Below are positions 55,094-64,000 of a stretch of 64,000 nucleotides of DNA, one piece after another. The first letter of the stretch is position 1. Each line of letters starts with the position of its first letter. Origin of the DNA: Chrysemys picta bellii (Eukaryota; Chordata; Testudines; Emydidae); NCBI RefSeq assembly GCF_011386835.1, contig NC_088800.1:58681439-58745438 (forward strand), given 5' to 3'. Below the pieces are notes generated by a model. It was not told where the DNA came from. It searched no databases and was given only the letters and a program-made list of their open reading frames with translations. The position numbers and the translations under genes were made by a program.

Positions 55094-55825
55094 GTGTTGT
55101 CTGGTTTGTAAGTATTTCCTTCTAAGGACTGAGGTCCAAGTTCTGTGCTGATTCTCCTGACGGAAGCAGCTCTGGCACCTTCCAAATTCCAGATTATTAT
55201 GGGGACCAAAACTGCGCCCCAGAGTAATTTAGAGTAACCTCAGGGGCTTCAGCTCCAGAGTGCTATTCTCATGGCTGCGTCTGATGAGAACTTAACTTCG
55301 AGCCGTAATGGTTCATAAAGCTTTTGGTTGTCAGAGACCACCCTGGCTCTGCCTCTGAGATCTGCAGGAGGTACTTCGTCTGGTATCCTCCCAGCCTCAA
55401 ATACTTAATTTTGAAATGTTAAATTAAAAGTTAACCTTTTTAAAGAAGCTTTATTGGTTTGTAAAATATTAATGGATGCCCTTCTAAGTCTCAGAGCAGA
55501 TCAAGAAGGTTGTAAATTAGTTCTTCATTAGATTGTTATTGCTTTCATATGTAATGAAGATACCATATAGCACATGCTTTGAAATGAGCATACACTGTAT
55601 ATTTCCATGCCATCAGCCTGGCTTGTGCAACAGTGAAAATGAATTTCTACACTAATTGTCCTGAGCAGCTAGCACGTGTTGCAGATATCGGGCTTTTCAG
55701 CTGATTGTGTTAAATTATTGTCATACTGCCTGGATTTGGGCACAGTGGATGAAATTTACCTCTGCACAGAAACCCAGCAAAACCTGTGCTCCATTTAAGT
55801 CCCTAAAAATAGGGTTTAAGTGCTG
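55094..55825. other. No gene recognised; repeat-poor
   Basis: The part 55440-55740 is AT-rich and apparently unique, with clustered TTAAT/ATTAG words. It might be conserved non-coding DNA but that cannot be judged without alignment. Confidence 0.4.
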
Positions 55826-56165
55826 TACATAGAGCTGTGCAAATAAGAGATTTCTTTGGTTTGGTGGTAATTCTGAAAAGCTGGGGAAAAATGTTTTGGG
55901 TCAAATGAAATATTCAACTCAAAACAAAACGTGTTTCAACTTCAAGCATTTTTAGATATTTTTAATATTGTTCATAAAGTAAAGGAGACTTTTGAGCAAG
56001 GTTATTTTGAACACAATTTGAAACCTTTTGCTTTGAAAATGTTGAAATGAATGTTCAGGGATTTTTCCCTGATTATTATTTTTTTTTCTAAACAAACTAT
56101 TTGAAATGGACACACATTCCCAAAACATTTTGGTGTAGTTGAATCTGCATTTTTTTTGCTCGGAG
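55826..56165. repeat. AT-rich dispersed repeat starting AGAGCTGTGCAAAT
   Basis: It starts ACATAGAGCTGTGCAAATAA and carries AAAATGTTTTGGGTCAAATG, GAAATATTCAACTCAAAAC and AATTTGAAACCTTTTGC phrases typical of the family. The right limit is set at AATCTGCATTTTTT. Confidence 0.55.
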
Positions 56166-56801
56166 GAGGAGGAGTGTTAGACAAAAGGCTTTGTCAGCTT
56201 CTAGTTGTATAAGCCTGATGCTGACCTGTACAAGGGTGAATTTCACTCCCTATAGCTCATGAGAACGTGAGTCCATCTGTCCCAGTATTTTGGGCTTGCT
56301 GTATAGCCTATGATGCATGTGTTTAAACCTGTGTGATCTACAGGTGGGTCCAAACTCCTTCCTATTTTAGGAAAATTTTAAATATAAACCTCATAGCTCA
56401 GCTCCCTGGCCAGAACAATCCTAAGTGGACTATGACAGTAAAACACTATCCAATAAGAATTCTCAGTAACAGAAAGCACACAAATATCTTTGATTCTAAT
56501 GACATACTTGTACTGATCTCTACCACCCTGAATAAGGCTTCTCTAAGCACATGCTTAACTTTTAAGCTTAAACATTAAGCACATGCTTATGTGCTTTTCT
56601 GAGTAAGGGGCCTTGGCCAGTAACCTATCAATAGTTGGATTACTATAGTGGATAGCCTTTACAGTTATGCCACTGTAAATGCAAGCAGAATTTCCCCCAA
56701 AGGGCATAAAGGATAGGTAATAAAGTGCTATATTATAAACTGTTATCCGATTTATGAGGCATGGTGAAGTTATTCAGATGCTCGTCCCAGTAAAAAAGTA
56801 A
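56166..56801. other. No gene recognised
   Basis: Only short ORFs; AAGCTTAAACATTAAGCAC phrases around 56560-56590 form small direct and inverted repeats. Confidence 0.4.
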
Positions 56802-56806
56802 GACTG

Positions 56807-57615
56807 TGTCAAGGCTCCTTCCCCACTCTGAACTTTAGGGTACAGATGTGGGGGCCTTAGAAAACTTCTAAGCTTAACTACCAGCTTAGATCTGATCCGC
56901 TGCCACCACTCCCAATGTGCTAATTCCCTTCCCTGGGTAGCCTTGAGAGACTCTTCACCAATTCCCTGGTGAATACAGATCCAAACCCCTTGGATCTTAA
57001 AACAAGGAGAAATTAACCATCCCCCCTCCTTTCTCCCACCAACTCCTGGTGGATCAAGATCCAACCCCCTTGGATCTAAAAACAAGGAAAATCAATCAGG
57101 TTCTTAAAAAGAAGGCTTTTAATTAAAGAAAAAGGTAAAAATCATCTCTGTAAAATCAGGATGGAAAATAACTTTACAGGGTAATCAAACTTAAAGAGCC
57201 CAGAGGACCCCCCTCTAGCCTTAGGTTCAAAGTTACAGCAAACAGAGGTAAACACCCTAATAAAAGGTTGAGAAAACAAAGATAAAACTAACACACCTTG
57301 CCTGGCTGTTTACTTACAAGTTTGAAATATGAGAGACTTCTTCAGAAAGATTTGGAGAGCCTGGATTGATGTCTGGTCCCTCTTAGTCCCAAGAGTGAAC
57401 TCTCCCCAAAACAAACAGCACAAACAAAAAACCTTCCCCCCACCAAGATTTGAAAGTATCTTGTCCCCTTATTGGTCCTTTGGGTCAGGTGTCAGTCAGG
57501 TTACCTGAGCTTCTTAACCCTTTACAGGTAAAAGGATTTTGGAGTCTCTGGCCAGGAGGGATTTTATAGTATTGTACACAGGAGGGCTGTTACCCTTCCC
57601 TTTATAGTTATGACA
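56807..57615 (-). mobile_element. Solo LTR with perfect 5-bp target duplication
   Basis: The ends are TGTCAAGGCTCCTT (56807) and TAGTTATGACA (57615), that is TG...CA with TGTCA/TGACA inverted ends. GACTG is duplicated exactly at 56802-56806 and 57616-57620. The 809-bp body contains CCAAGGGGTTTGGATCTG-type phrases (seen complemented at about 56983-57000 and a related one at 57066-57078), a small internal duplication. Orientation is taken as minus from resemblance to a turtle LTR I recall, and plus is not excluded (an AATAAA lies at 57260-57265). No retroviral genes adjoin. Confidence 0.82.
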
Positions 57616-57620
57616 GACTG

Positions 57621-60000
57621 GATCTACAATATGCTCAGCCGTGCCAAAGATAGCTTCAAAGTATCCTCCGATCTGTATACACATGGAATTCTACTTGATA
57701 AATTCTTTCCTGCTGGCAGTGAACAGCTACAGATTTCTGAATTAATAAGTGAAGTTTTAAGTCCTAAGGGAACCATCATTAATAGTCGTGAGCCATTAAA
57801 ACAACAAATACTTGTTACTTTACTTTCTTGTTGAAGGCTTTTTGTTGCAGAAATAAAAGCAAGACCACCCCTTTCCCAGCAAGCTCACGGTCTGGCAGAA
57901 GCAGTTGCTGATTCTTTGGCCATTTCAAATTCTCTCCGAGATGAGGGAGAGCCTTATAATTGTGTTTTGGGTGTTTCTTTCACGGTGGTAGTTTCTTGGA
58001 CCCTTTCTGAAATTATCCTCCCTTGGATTATTTTAATAATACAAATTAAAAAATGACAGCTGGGGAAGATATTCTGCTCTCCAACACATTGGTGTAAATC
58101 TGGAGTAACTCTACTGTATTACTGAGTTTATACTACTGTAACAGAATTTTTGGCCTATGACTTTTTAATATAAAAGCCATTTTACAGATAAGCATTTGTA
58201 TTTCCTCTAAAAGCAGAGGCTGAGATTATTGTAGTTACATGGGCATTAGACATCTGAATCCTGTAGGAGGCTTTGATTCCCAATTCCCATTAATATTAAA
58301 GCCCTTGGGTTACTTTGAAACTCTCAGCCAGAAGGTCAATGGACCGCTCCTATAGTCTTAGCTAATCATTGTCCATATTTAATGGACACTTCGATAAACT
58401 TACTCAAAGGAAGCTGCTAATGGAACACTGTCCAATGTGGAGACAGAACATACAGCAGATAACGTTTTCTTAACGTGGTTGGAAAACTGAAAAGGCTGCA
58501 GCTGTTTTTATAATAATTCACCCCACTATTCAATTTGCTACCACAGTCAGTACCCAGATCAGTAATTTTTTTAGATACATTGGTGATAGTAAAACAAGCC
58601 ACCCCACAATTGGTTGAAACACTAATACATCATTGGAAAATAAAACAGGAATAATCTGTTGACGCAGGCCAGCAGGACTGGAAAGGGGGAGTTCTTGTTA
58701 GCCAGTTGAACCTGTGGCACAGGTAAGGGCAGTGAATTCCCAGCATGGTAATGGCCTGGCAGCAGGAATATTAAAGGGCTAAAAGATTAGAGAAATGCAT
58801 GCTACTAGGGGCAAACTTGTTTGGCTTAGATTCAAATCCATTGGAACATGGCAGATTGGAAAGGTTGATTCCAGGTGCAACAGTGTTGGACTCGCATCAT
58901 ACTTAGGAGAAATGGAAAAGAAACAGAGGACAATGAACATAGACCTACAGGTTCTGATTGTTCCATCATAGCTTTGAGTGTGGGTAGAGGAGGCTCTTCT
59001 CTGCCCACTATGTAGCACAAGCTTCCCTTTAGCTAGGAAAACATGTTCCTGTGTTGCTTGGGTGGTGGTTTGTAACGGAGTCATCTTGGGGGTTAAAATG
59101 TCCTTTGTGAACAGAGTAGTGTTCCAAAACCAGTTCAAGTCCAAGAGGTTCCACAAACCTTGAACTTCATGAGGATCTTCCATCCCTACCACTTCGTGGA
59201 CTAGAAAGGAGAGAGAATGCTCTCTGAACCTTTGCCTGCCTTTAACTCGCTATGAAACAAAATAAAGGCTGCTATGAGCTGGAGTCTCAGGTGTGTCTTG
59301 TAAAATGTTCCTAAAAGTGGGACATTGGGCTGTCACCAATCAGTCATGGCAGGAGCTGAAATGCAGAGTGATAGGCCATTCTGTGTAGTATATAACAGCT
59401 AGCAAACTTCAAGAGTCTCTCTCACTGCATCACTGGCCAAATGCCTGAGGGGTGTAAACCTTGGGGTGTTTCTGATTGTTTTTTTCCCTATTGGCAATGC
59501 ATGCACTACAAAGTAAGTGACCGCGTGTTTTAATTGCAGAATGTAAGAGCTAATCTTTTCATCGGGGGCTGTCTGAAGTGACCATATATCTACTGACTTC
59601 TGGCTGAAGTCTTGCCATATTCTGTTAGCTATTGAATGGGAGTGTTGATGAGTGTGATTAGTTCTAAAGGATATAACAATGGCTGACATGTATTAGCTGT
59701 GTTTTCCCTAGGGCCATGATAACACAGTGTTCCTTACGTGGGTTTCCTTTAAGCATAAACCCAACCCATGGGTACAGACAGCCATGAAGGCGGATACAAT
59801 GCTGTGATGTTGCTAGAAATGGGGAACAGGATCCCTGGAGCCCATTCATGCAGGTGCACATCTTTTGGTGCCCTGTAATGCCCAGATCGTGCTGCGCAGA
59901 TGTCTTATGCATCACCGCAGGCCTGGGGCAGGACTGATGGGGCTGTATCTACCCAGATGCACTGGCCATTCTATTCTAGAGGTTGGATGCCAGATATGTA
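57621..60000. other. No gene recognised; one palindromic repeat
   Basis: The ORFs at 57610-57834, 58779-59192 (minus) and 59399-59915 (minus) have no recognisable domain. A palindromic-family copy lies at about 58070-58155 (ATTGGTGTAAATCTGGAGTA...TACTACTGTAACAGAATTTT, GGCC). No retroviral protein remnants follow the LTR. Confidence 0.4.
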
Positions 60001-60090
60001 GGGCCTAATCTTCAGAAGTGCTAAGCCCCAAAAGATCCCATGGAGTTGAACTGGTGGGGTGGATGCTCGGCACTTCTGAAAACCAGGCCT
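60001..60090. repeat. Palindromic hairpin repeat (GGCCTAATCTTCAGAAGTGC)
   Basis: GGGCCTAATCTTCAGAAGTG, CTAAGC is mirrored by GCTCGGCACTTCTGAAAACC, AGGCC, giving about 28 bp arms around a CCATGGAGTTGAACTGG centre. It is a sister family to the GTGTAAAT hairpins. Confidence 0.8.
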
Positions 60091-61307
60091 GTGGATTCCG
60101 ATACAAGTACTATAAGTCACTTGGTGAAACAGATGATTTCTATAGCACTGCTCAAACATAGTACCTGATAAGATCATAGGGAAACCTGAACACAAGATCT
60201 TCCAAGTTGCTTGAGCTGATCTGTATAAAGGGAAACCACACTGCTGTTTTTCCACTCAGATTTTCCAAGCCTTTCCATCCTCATGGGCAACCCGTGAGGA
60301 AATCTCTGCCCTCAAGTTCCCCCACTGAGATGCATCAAGATAAACCCTTTAGTCAAAGAATTTTATCAGAATTGTTTGAATGTGAGCTCCCCCCTTGCTA
60401 GTCCATAGCAAATGCTGTTCTCAGAGCTGTGTGTGCTGCTGCTAGCATGGCTGACGCTGCTATGGGGACTAATGGCACCAACAGGCAAATGAAATGGCTT
60501 CTGCTCCATTAAAAACGCAGGGAAGACTAAATAAAGAGGGCAAAGCAGGCAGGGCCAAAATGTTGCTTTCAAATGAACGATGTCAAAACAATGCACAGAG
60601 AAGAACAGCACCACTGTTGACAGTCTAGGATGAACGGACAGGTCCACCATTAGCTCAGGATACTATACCAAAGTAAGGCCAGCTGGCATGCATACATATA
60701 ATTATTATTCCATATTATTTTTTATATATATTCCTTTAGGCCAACTGGCAGCCTGTGCATTTGCGCACATGGATATTTTAGGTCCTAGCTCATGTGATTT
60801 CACATGACTCCCCATGCTCAAAATTCGGACAAATGCCAACTGAATCAAGTTAAAGGATGGGAATGAAGACCACACCAGGGAGCAGGGCATTTCCCAATGC
60901 CGCAGTGCTTCAGGCGTATGAATAATGGGAGTGTTTGTTATTTCAGACCCCGCTAGTCCAAAGGTTGGAAGTTGTCATATAAACAAGCTAGTAATAGAGA
61001 TGTTCCTGCCACGTTTGCTCTAAGCTATAAACAATACAATCAGTGTCTCCAATGTTTGTCAGTGAACATAAAACTCTCTAACAAGGAATAATGAAATATT
61101 TACAAGCTTTTTAGAAGTGATTAGGACAATGTGATGCAGAGTTTAATGTGGAAGCTAATATAAGTAAACTGAGTATATAAAATTAATTTTTAATTTATGT
61201 TAATTCATTTTCAATCCTATCTCTTGACAATCTGTCCTCTGTTTAGCAATAAGAGATGGCAAGCTACCTGGTTTAACTTAAACATAAGGGTTTTGTGTGT
61301 GTGGTTA
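60091..61307. other. No gene recognised
   Basis: The segment 60990-61280 is repeat-poor with AT-rich words such as AAACAATACAATCAG and TTAATTTTTAATTTATG. Nothing coding is seen; a 16-T run follows at 61308-61323. Confidence 0.4.
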
Positions 61308-61334
61308 TTTTTTTTTTTTTTTTCCCCCATTCGC

Positions 61335-61395
61335 TGGACCAATTTTACTCAGGTGTAGCTCCATTGCCTTTGGTGGCGTTACTCCTGTTTTACTT
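61335..61395. repeat. Palindromic repeat half (GGACCAATTTTACTCAGGTG)
   Basis: GGACCAATTTTACTCAGGTG, TAGCTCCATTGCCTTTGGTG, GCGTTACTCCTGTTTTACTT retains the arm and centre of the GGCC hairpin family. Confidence 0.5.
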
Positions 61396-63439
61396 GAATA
61401 TAAGCACTTAATATCCTGCCTGTCTTCTGGTAATACAGGCACTTTGCATTACATTGAACCTGGGCTACAGATCCTGTGTTCTTCACTGGAGGGGTTCTAC
61501 ATTGAGCAGTTTTGTATCACATTGCATCATGAGCTGAGATATGCTGAGGAAATGCAATGGGTATTCCACCAAACTCAACACCACGATGATCCAAATGAAC
61601 TGTTGTCATGTGACACCTTCCTCCCTCATACTTCCTGTTAAGATACTTAGAGCTGTAAACACTAAACCTGCTGATTTTCCATTGCAGCAAAGGGGTGGCT
61701 GTGGTCAGAGCAGCTGGGTGGGTTTTCAAAAGCATTCTGCATTGGCGTAACTCTGCTTGAATTGGAATCCGTGGGGAAACTCCCATTGTTTTCAACAGGA
61801 GCTGCGGTAGGCCAAGGCAAAGCTTTTGGAAAATTCTACCCATTGTGTTCATGTTTGCAAGCTTGCTCTTGGCTTTCTCTGGGTGAAATTCATGCCTGTA
61901 TAGAGGGCCAGCATGAGGCCTGTGTAACACTTAAAGGCTTGTTTGAGGGCTTAAATGGAACTTAAGTAATGTGTAGACCCAGTGATATCCCCTGCATGAG
62001 GTGAATTTCACCCTTTGTGAACTTGAACAACTCAGGTTGTCAATACTTCAGTTTACTCATCTGCAAAATGAGCAGAAAAACACTACTTCAGCTCACAGGC
62101 TGTGATGAGCGTTAGTAAGCATTTGGGAACTGTTTTGAGTTGAGCTGGGGGAAATGTTTCCCCTCACAGTGTTGTGAAATGGCACCAAAATGTGCATTTT
62201 TGCACAATGGTCGGGATTTGTGTTTTGGGGTTTTGTTTGTTTGTTTTCCCCTAGCAGTATTACTGTGTGTAATAGCTGCCACCTCAGCGGAAGAGGAGGG
62301 CATGGTAGCTGAAGTGTTGTGTGAAGTGGCAGGAGTTTTTGTTAACTATTGAGGCAAAAGTAGTGTGCAGTGCGTGACAGCATTGAAAGTATAGTTGCTC
62401 TGATACCAAGAAAAAGTTTTTAAATCAGTGTCTTTGCATGAAGAAAAGCAAGGAGAAAGTGGATCTAAAAGTGAAATGCCTAAGACTGGCACTTGATGAT
62501 ACACTGCAAAATAATTTGCATATTCTTAATGTAATAAGTAAATGTAAAACCAGAATAAATCTTGTACAAAGCACCCAAGATCAACTGTGGAGCTGATAAA
62601 TGAGGTTTCTTATGGTTATATAGAGCAATAAGGTTATTGGAATAATTTATAGGTGCCAGGCATAGGGATCAACAATAATTACAAATAAATCTACAGCTGA
62701 CAGGCTACAAGCAAAAGCACTTATTGTTTGCTATGGTGCTGATGAATTGTCAAGAGAAGTCTGAATGGGGTGATATGGATGGAATGTTGTTGTTTTTAAT
62801 GATGAGATATGAATCCCAATTACGGCATTCAGTGAAGGTTCAGTTCTGAATACAGTAGTGATTGCTCTGGATGACTCACTAAAAATATCTGCATAGTGAC
62901 TGGAGAAAGAGGTTAATAGGCCAGTTTGCAAAAAAAGAACCAGGAAGGGGTTAACTATTGTTCTTGAAACCTGGATATCTATCCTAATGAGGTGTGTTTG
63001 TGTATATAATTTGATACTTACTGCTGTTGCTTTGGTGGCATGTCAGTCACTGAAGACTTCCTTACAGTGTGTGGGTTCACCGTTGTTCTGGTATTTGAAT
63101 TACTCATTGTGTGCAACTTGATTTGCGTGCAGGCGAGGTGAGGATGGAAAGAAATGGTGAGCATAATGTTGAAAGCCAGGAGAATGGCCAACAACCATTT
63201 TGCAGGTGAGATGGAATTCTCTTACCGATGCAGCAGGACTGGTATAGATTCTCTGTGAAGGGATGTGGGGAGCAGAGCCCTGGGCCCTCCACCTGCCCTT
63301 GGTGCCATGCCCCAGGCCAGGGACATGGGCTAAGGGGCCAGGGCAGATGGAGGACCAGGGGGTAGAGCCACAGTTCCAGAGCCAGTGCCCCCCCTTCTAC
63401 ACAGGTTCCAGTGCTCCTGCGGGGGCCACCAAATTGGCC
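61396..63439. other. No gene recognised; one MIR fragment inside
   Basis: Overlapping ORFs at 61297-61965 on both strands lack domains. Another possible palindromic trace (AACTCTGCTTG...GGGGAAACTCCCATTG) lies at 61748-61790. The rest is AT-rich and unassigned. Confidence 0.35.
62018..62130 (+). mobile_element. MIR-like SINE fragment
   Basis: GAACTTGAACAACTCAGGTT, CAGTTTACTCATCTGCAAAA, TGAGCAGAAAAACACTAC and GGCTGTGATGAGCGTTAGTA match the MIR CORE and 3' region. Confidence 0.65.
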
Positions 63440-63540
63440 CCCATGGGCTTGTGCGTTAATCTGCCACTGGGCACTATGGGTTTATAGGTATGCTGGCATA
63501 CTTATGCTGCTATAGTCCCAAGAGTGTAGACATGGCCTAA
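63440..63540. mobile_element. MITE terminus (GTGTAGACATGGCCTAA)
   Basis: The sequence ends AGAGTGTAGACATGGCCTAA, whose reverse TTAGGCCATGTCTACACTCT is a typical end of the GTCTACAC class of MITEs seen at 11343, 16436 and 39215. The partner end is not visible to the left, so it is truncated or diverged. Confidence 0.45.
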
Positions 63541-63822
63541 ATCACTCCTTGAATATCTTCTTCATGGGCAGTGCTTTTAGCAGGGACATCAGTACAAATA
63601 ACTCCATACTTCTATAAGAAGGTTGTTTTACATTAACTGACCATATACCTTATTCTGTGGATCCCTTTGCAGTTAGAGACCCCTGAGGCTGTTCCAACTG
63701 GTTCACTCTAGGTCTTGATTAAAAGTAAATTTGAAATGATATTACCCTGTCAGTCTTTTGGTATCTTTCAGTTTGTTCTTACTGACTGCCTTAGTACAGT
63801 GCCTTTGAATACTTGAGGTGAA

Positions 63823-63992
63823 GATAAAGTGGATACGGTAATATCTTTTATTGGACCAACCCCTGATGGTGAGAGACATGCTTTCGAGCTACACAGAATT
63901 CTTCAGAACCCCAAAGGAAGCTTGTCTAATAAAAGATATTTCCTCACCCACCTTCTCTCTCTAATATCTTGGGACTAACACAGCAACACTGC
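63823..63992. mobile_element. Two GTGTTGGTC-family retroposon arms joined tail to tail
   Basis: The plus-sense arm (63823-63906) reads GATAAAGTGGATACGGTAAT, ATCTTTTATTGGACCAAC, GCTTTCGAGCTACACAGAAT and ends TCTTCAG. After 10 bases the minus-sense arm (63917-63992) reads GAAGCTTGTCTAATAAAAGA, TATTTCCTCACCCACCTTCT, TAATATCTTGGGACTAACAC. The second arm lacks its own hairpin core. The arrangement runs to within 8 bases of the window edge. Confidence 0.75.
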
Positions 63993-64000
63993 AAACAAAA

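Noticed and set aside
57610..57834. ORF just after the LTR as a retroviral gene
   Set aside because: It starts inside the LTR end and target duplication, is only 74 codons, and shows no gag or pol motif; the exact duplication shows the LTR is solo.
61517..61930. 137-codon minus-strand ORF
   Set aside because: It overlaps plus-strand ORFs and palindromic repeat traces and has no recognisable domain.

Overview
The window looks like non-coding DNA from a vertebrate, most likely a hidden-necked (cryptodiran) turtle. The best marker is a tRNA-derived SINE with a CR1-type tail at 41007-41182 (minus strand). Other markers are CR1 LINE copies with the 8-bp ATTCTATG-type 3' tail, MIR-like CORE SINEs, abundant hAT and Harbinger DNA transposons, and AT-rich and palindromic repeat families that I associate with turtle genomes. 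No open reading frame reads as a host protein. Every recognisable protein segment comes from a transposable element: CR1 reverse transcriptase, Harbinger transposase, and the Harbinger MYB/SANT-like partner. The window is best read as intergenic or deep intronic. This is pattern recognition only, with no database search behind it.

Layout. 0-9 kb: a partial hAT-like end, a decayed CR1 (4230-5021), a short retroposon, and a probable solo LTR whose promoter-bearing part is tandemly duplicated (5967-7392). 9-18 kb: a hAT element filled by a 50-bp minisatellite (9268-10285). Then a 4.4-kb Harbinger transposon (11343-15757) whose transposase is split by another hAT element (12102-13364). Then two palindromic hairpin repeats and a MITE with a hAT element inside it (16436-17528). 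18-37 kb: sparser, AT-rich sequence with MIR pieces, AT-rich dispersed repeats, an inverted pair of tRNA-like arms (25156-25304), a short retroposon with an 11-bp target duplication, and a solo LTR (32997-33623). 37-49 kb: a 1.1-kb CR1 tail on the minus strand, an AGCGCT-rich MITE, the tRNA-SINE, and three further hAT elements (42311-43842, 45560-45981, 47322-48430). 49-64 kb: more short retroposons, a MITE inside a MITE (54695-55093), a solo LTR (56807-57615), hairpin repeats and a tail-to-tail retroposon pair at the right edge.

The strongest direct evidence is structural. Several insertions have both termini and a target-site duplication visible. The 8-bp duplications of six hAT elements range from perfect to one or two mismatches, and that of a seventh, short element is degenerate. 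Two LTRs have perfect 5-bp duplications and a third has 4 of 5. Harbinger has 3-bp TAA, and two short retroposons have 11 and 12 bp. The least familiar material is (a) related short retroposon families with a hammerhead-like hairpin core, (b) a C/G-rich minisatellite shared by hAT families with different termini, and (c) a 143-bp hairpin inside a hAT element.
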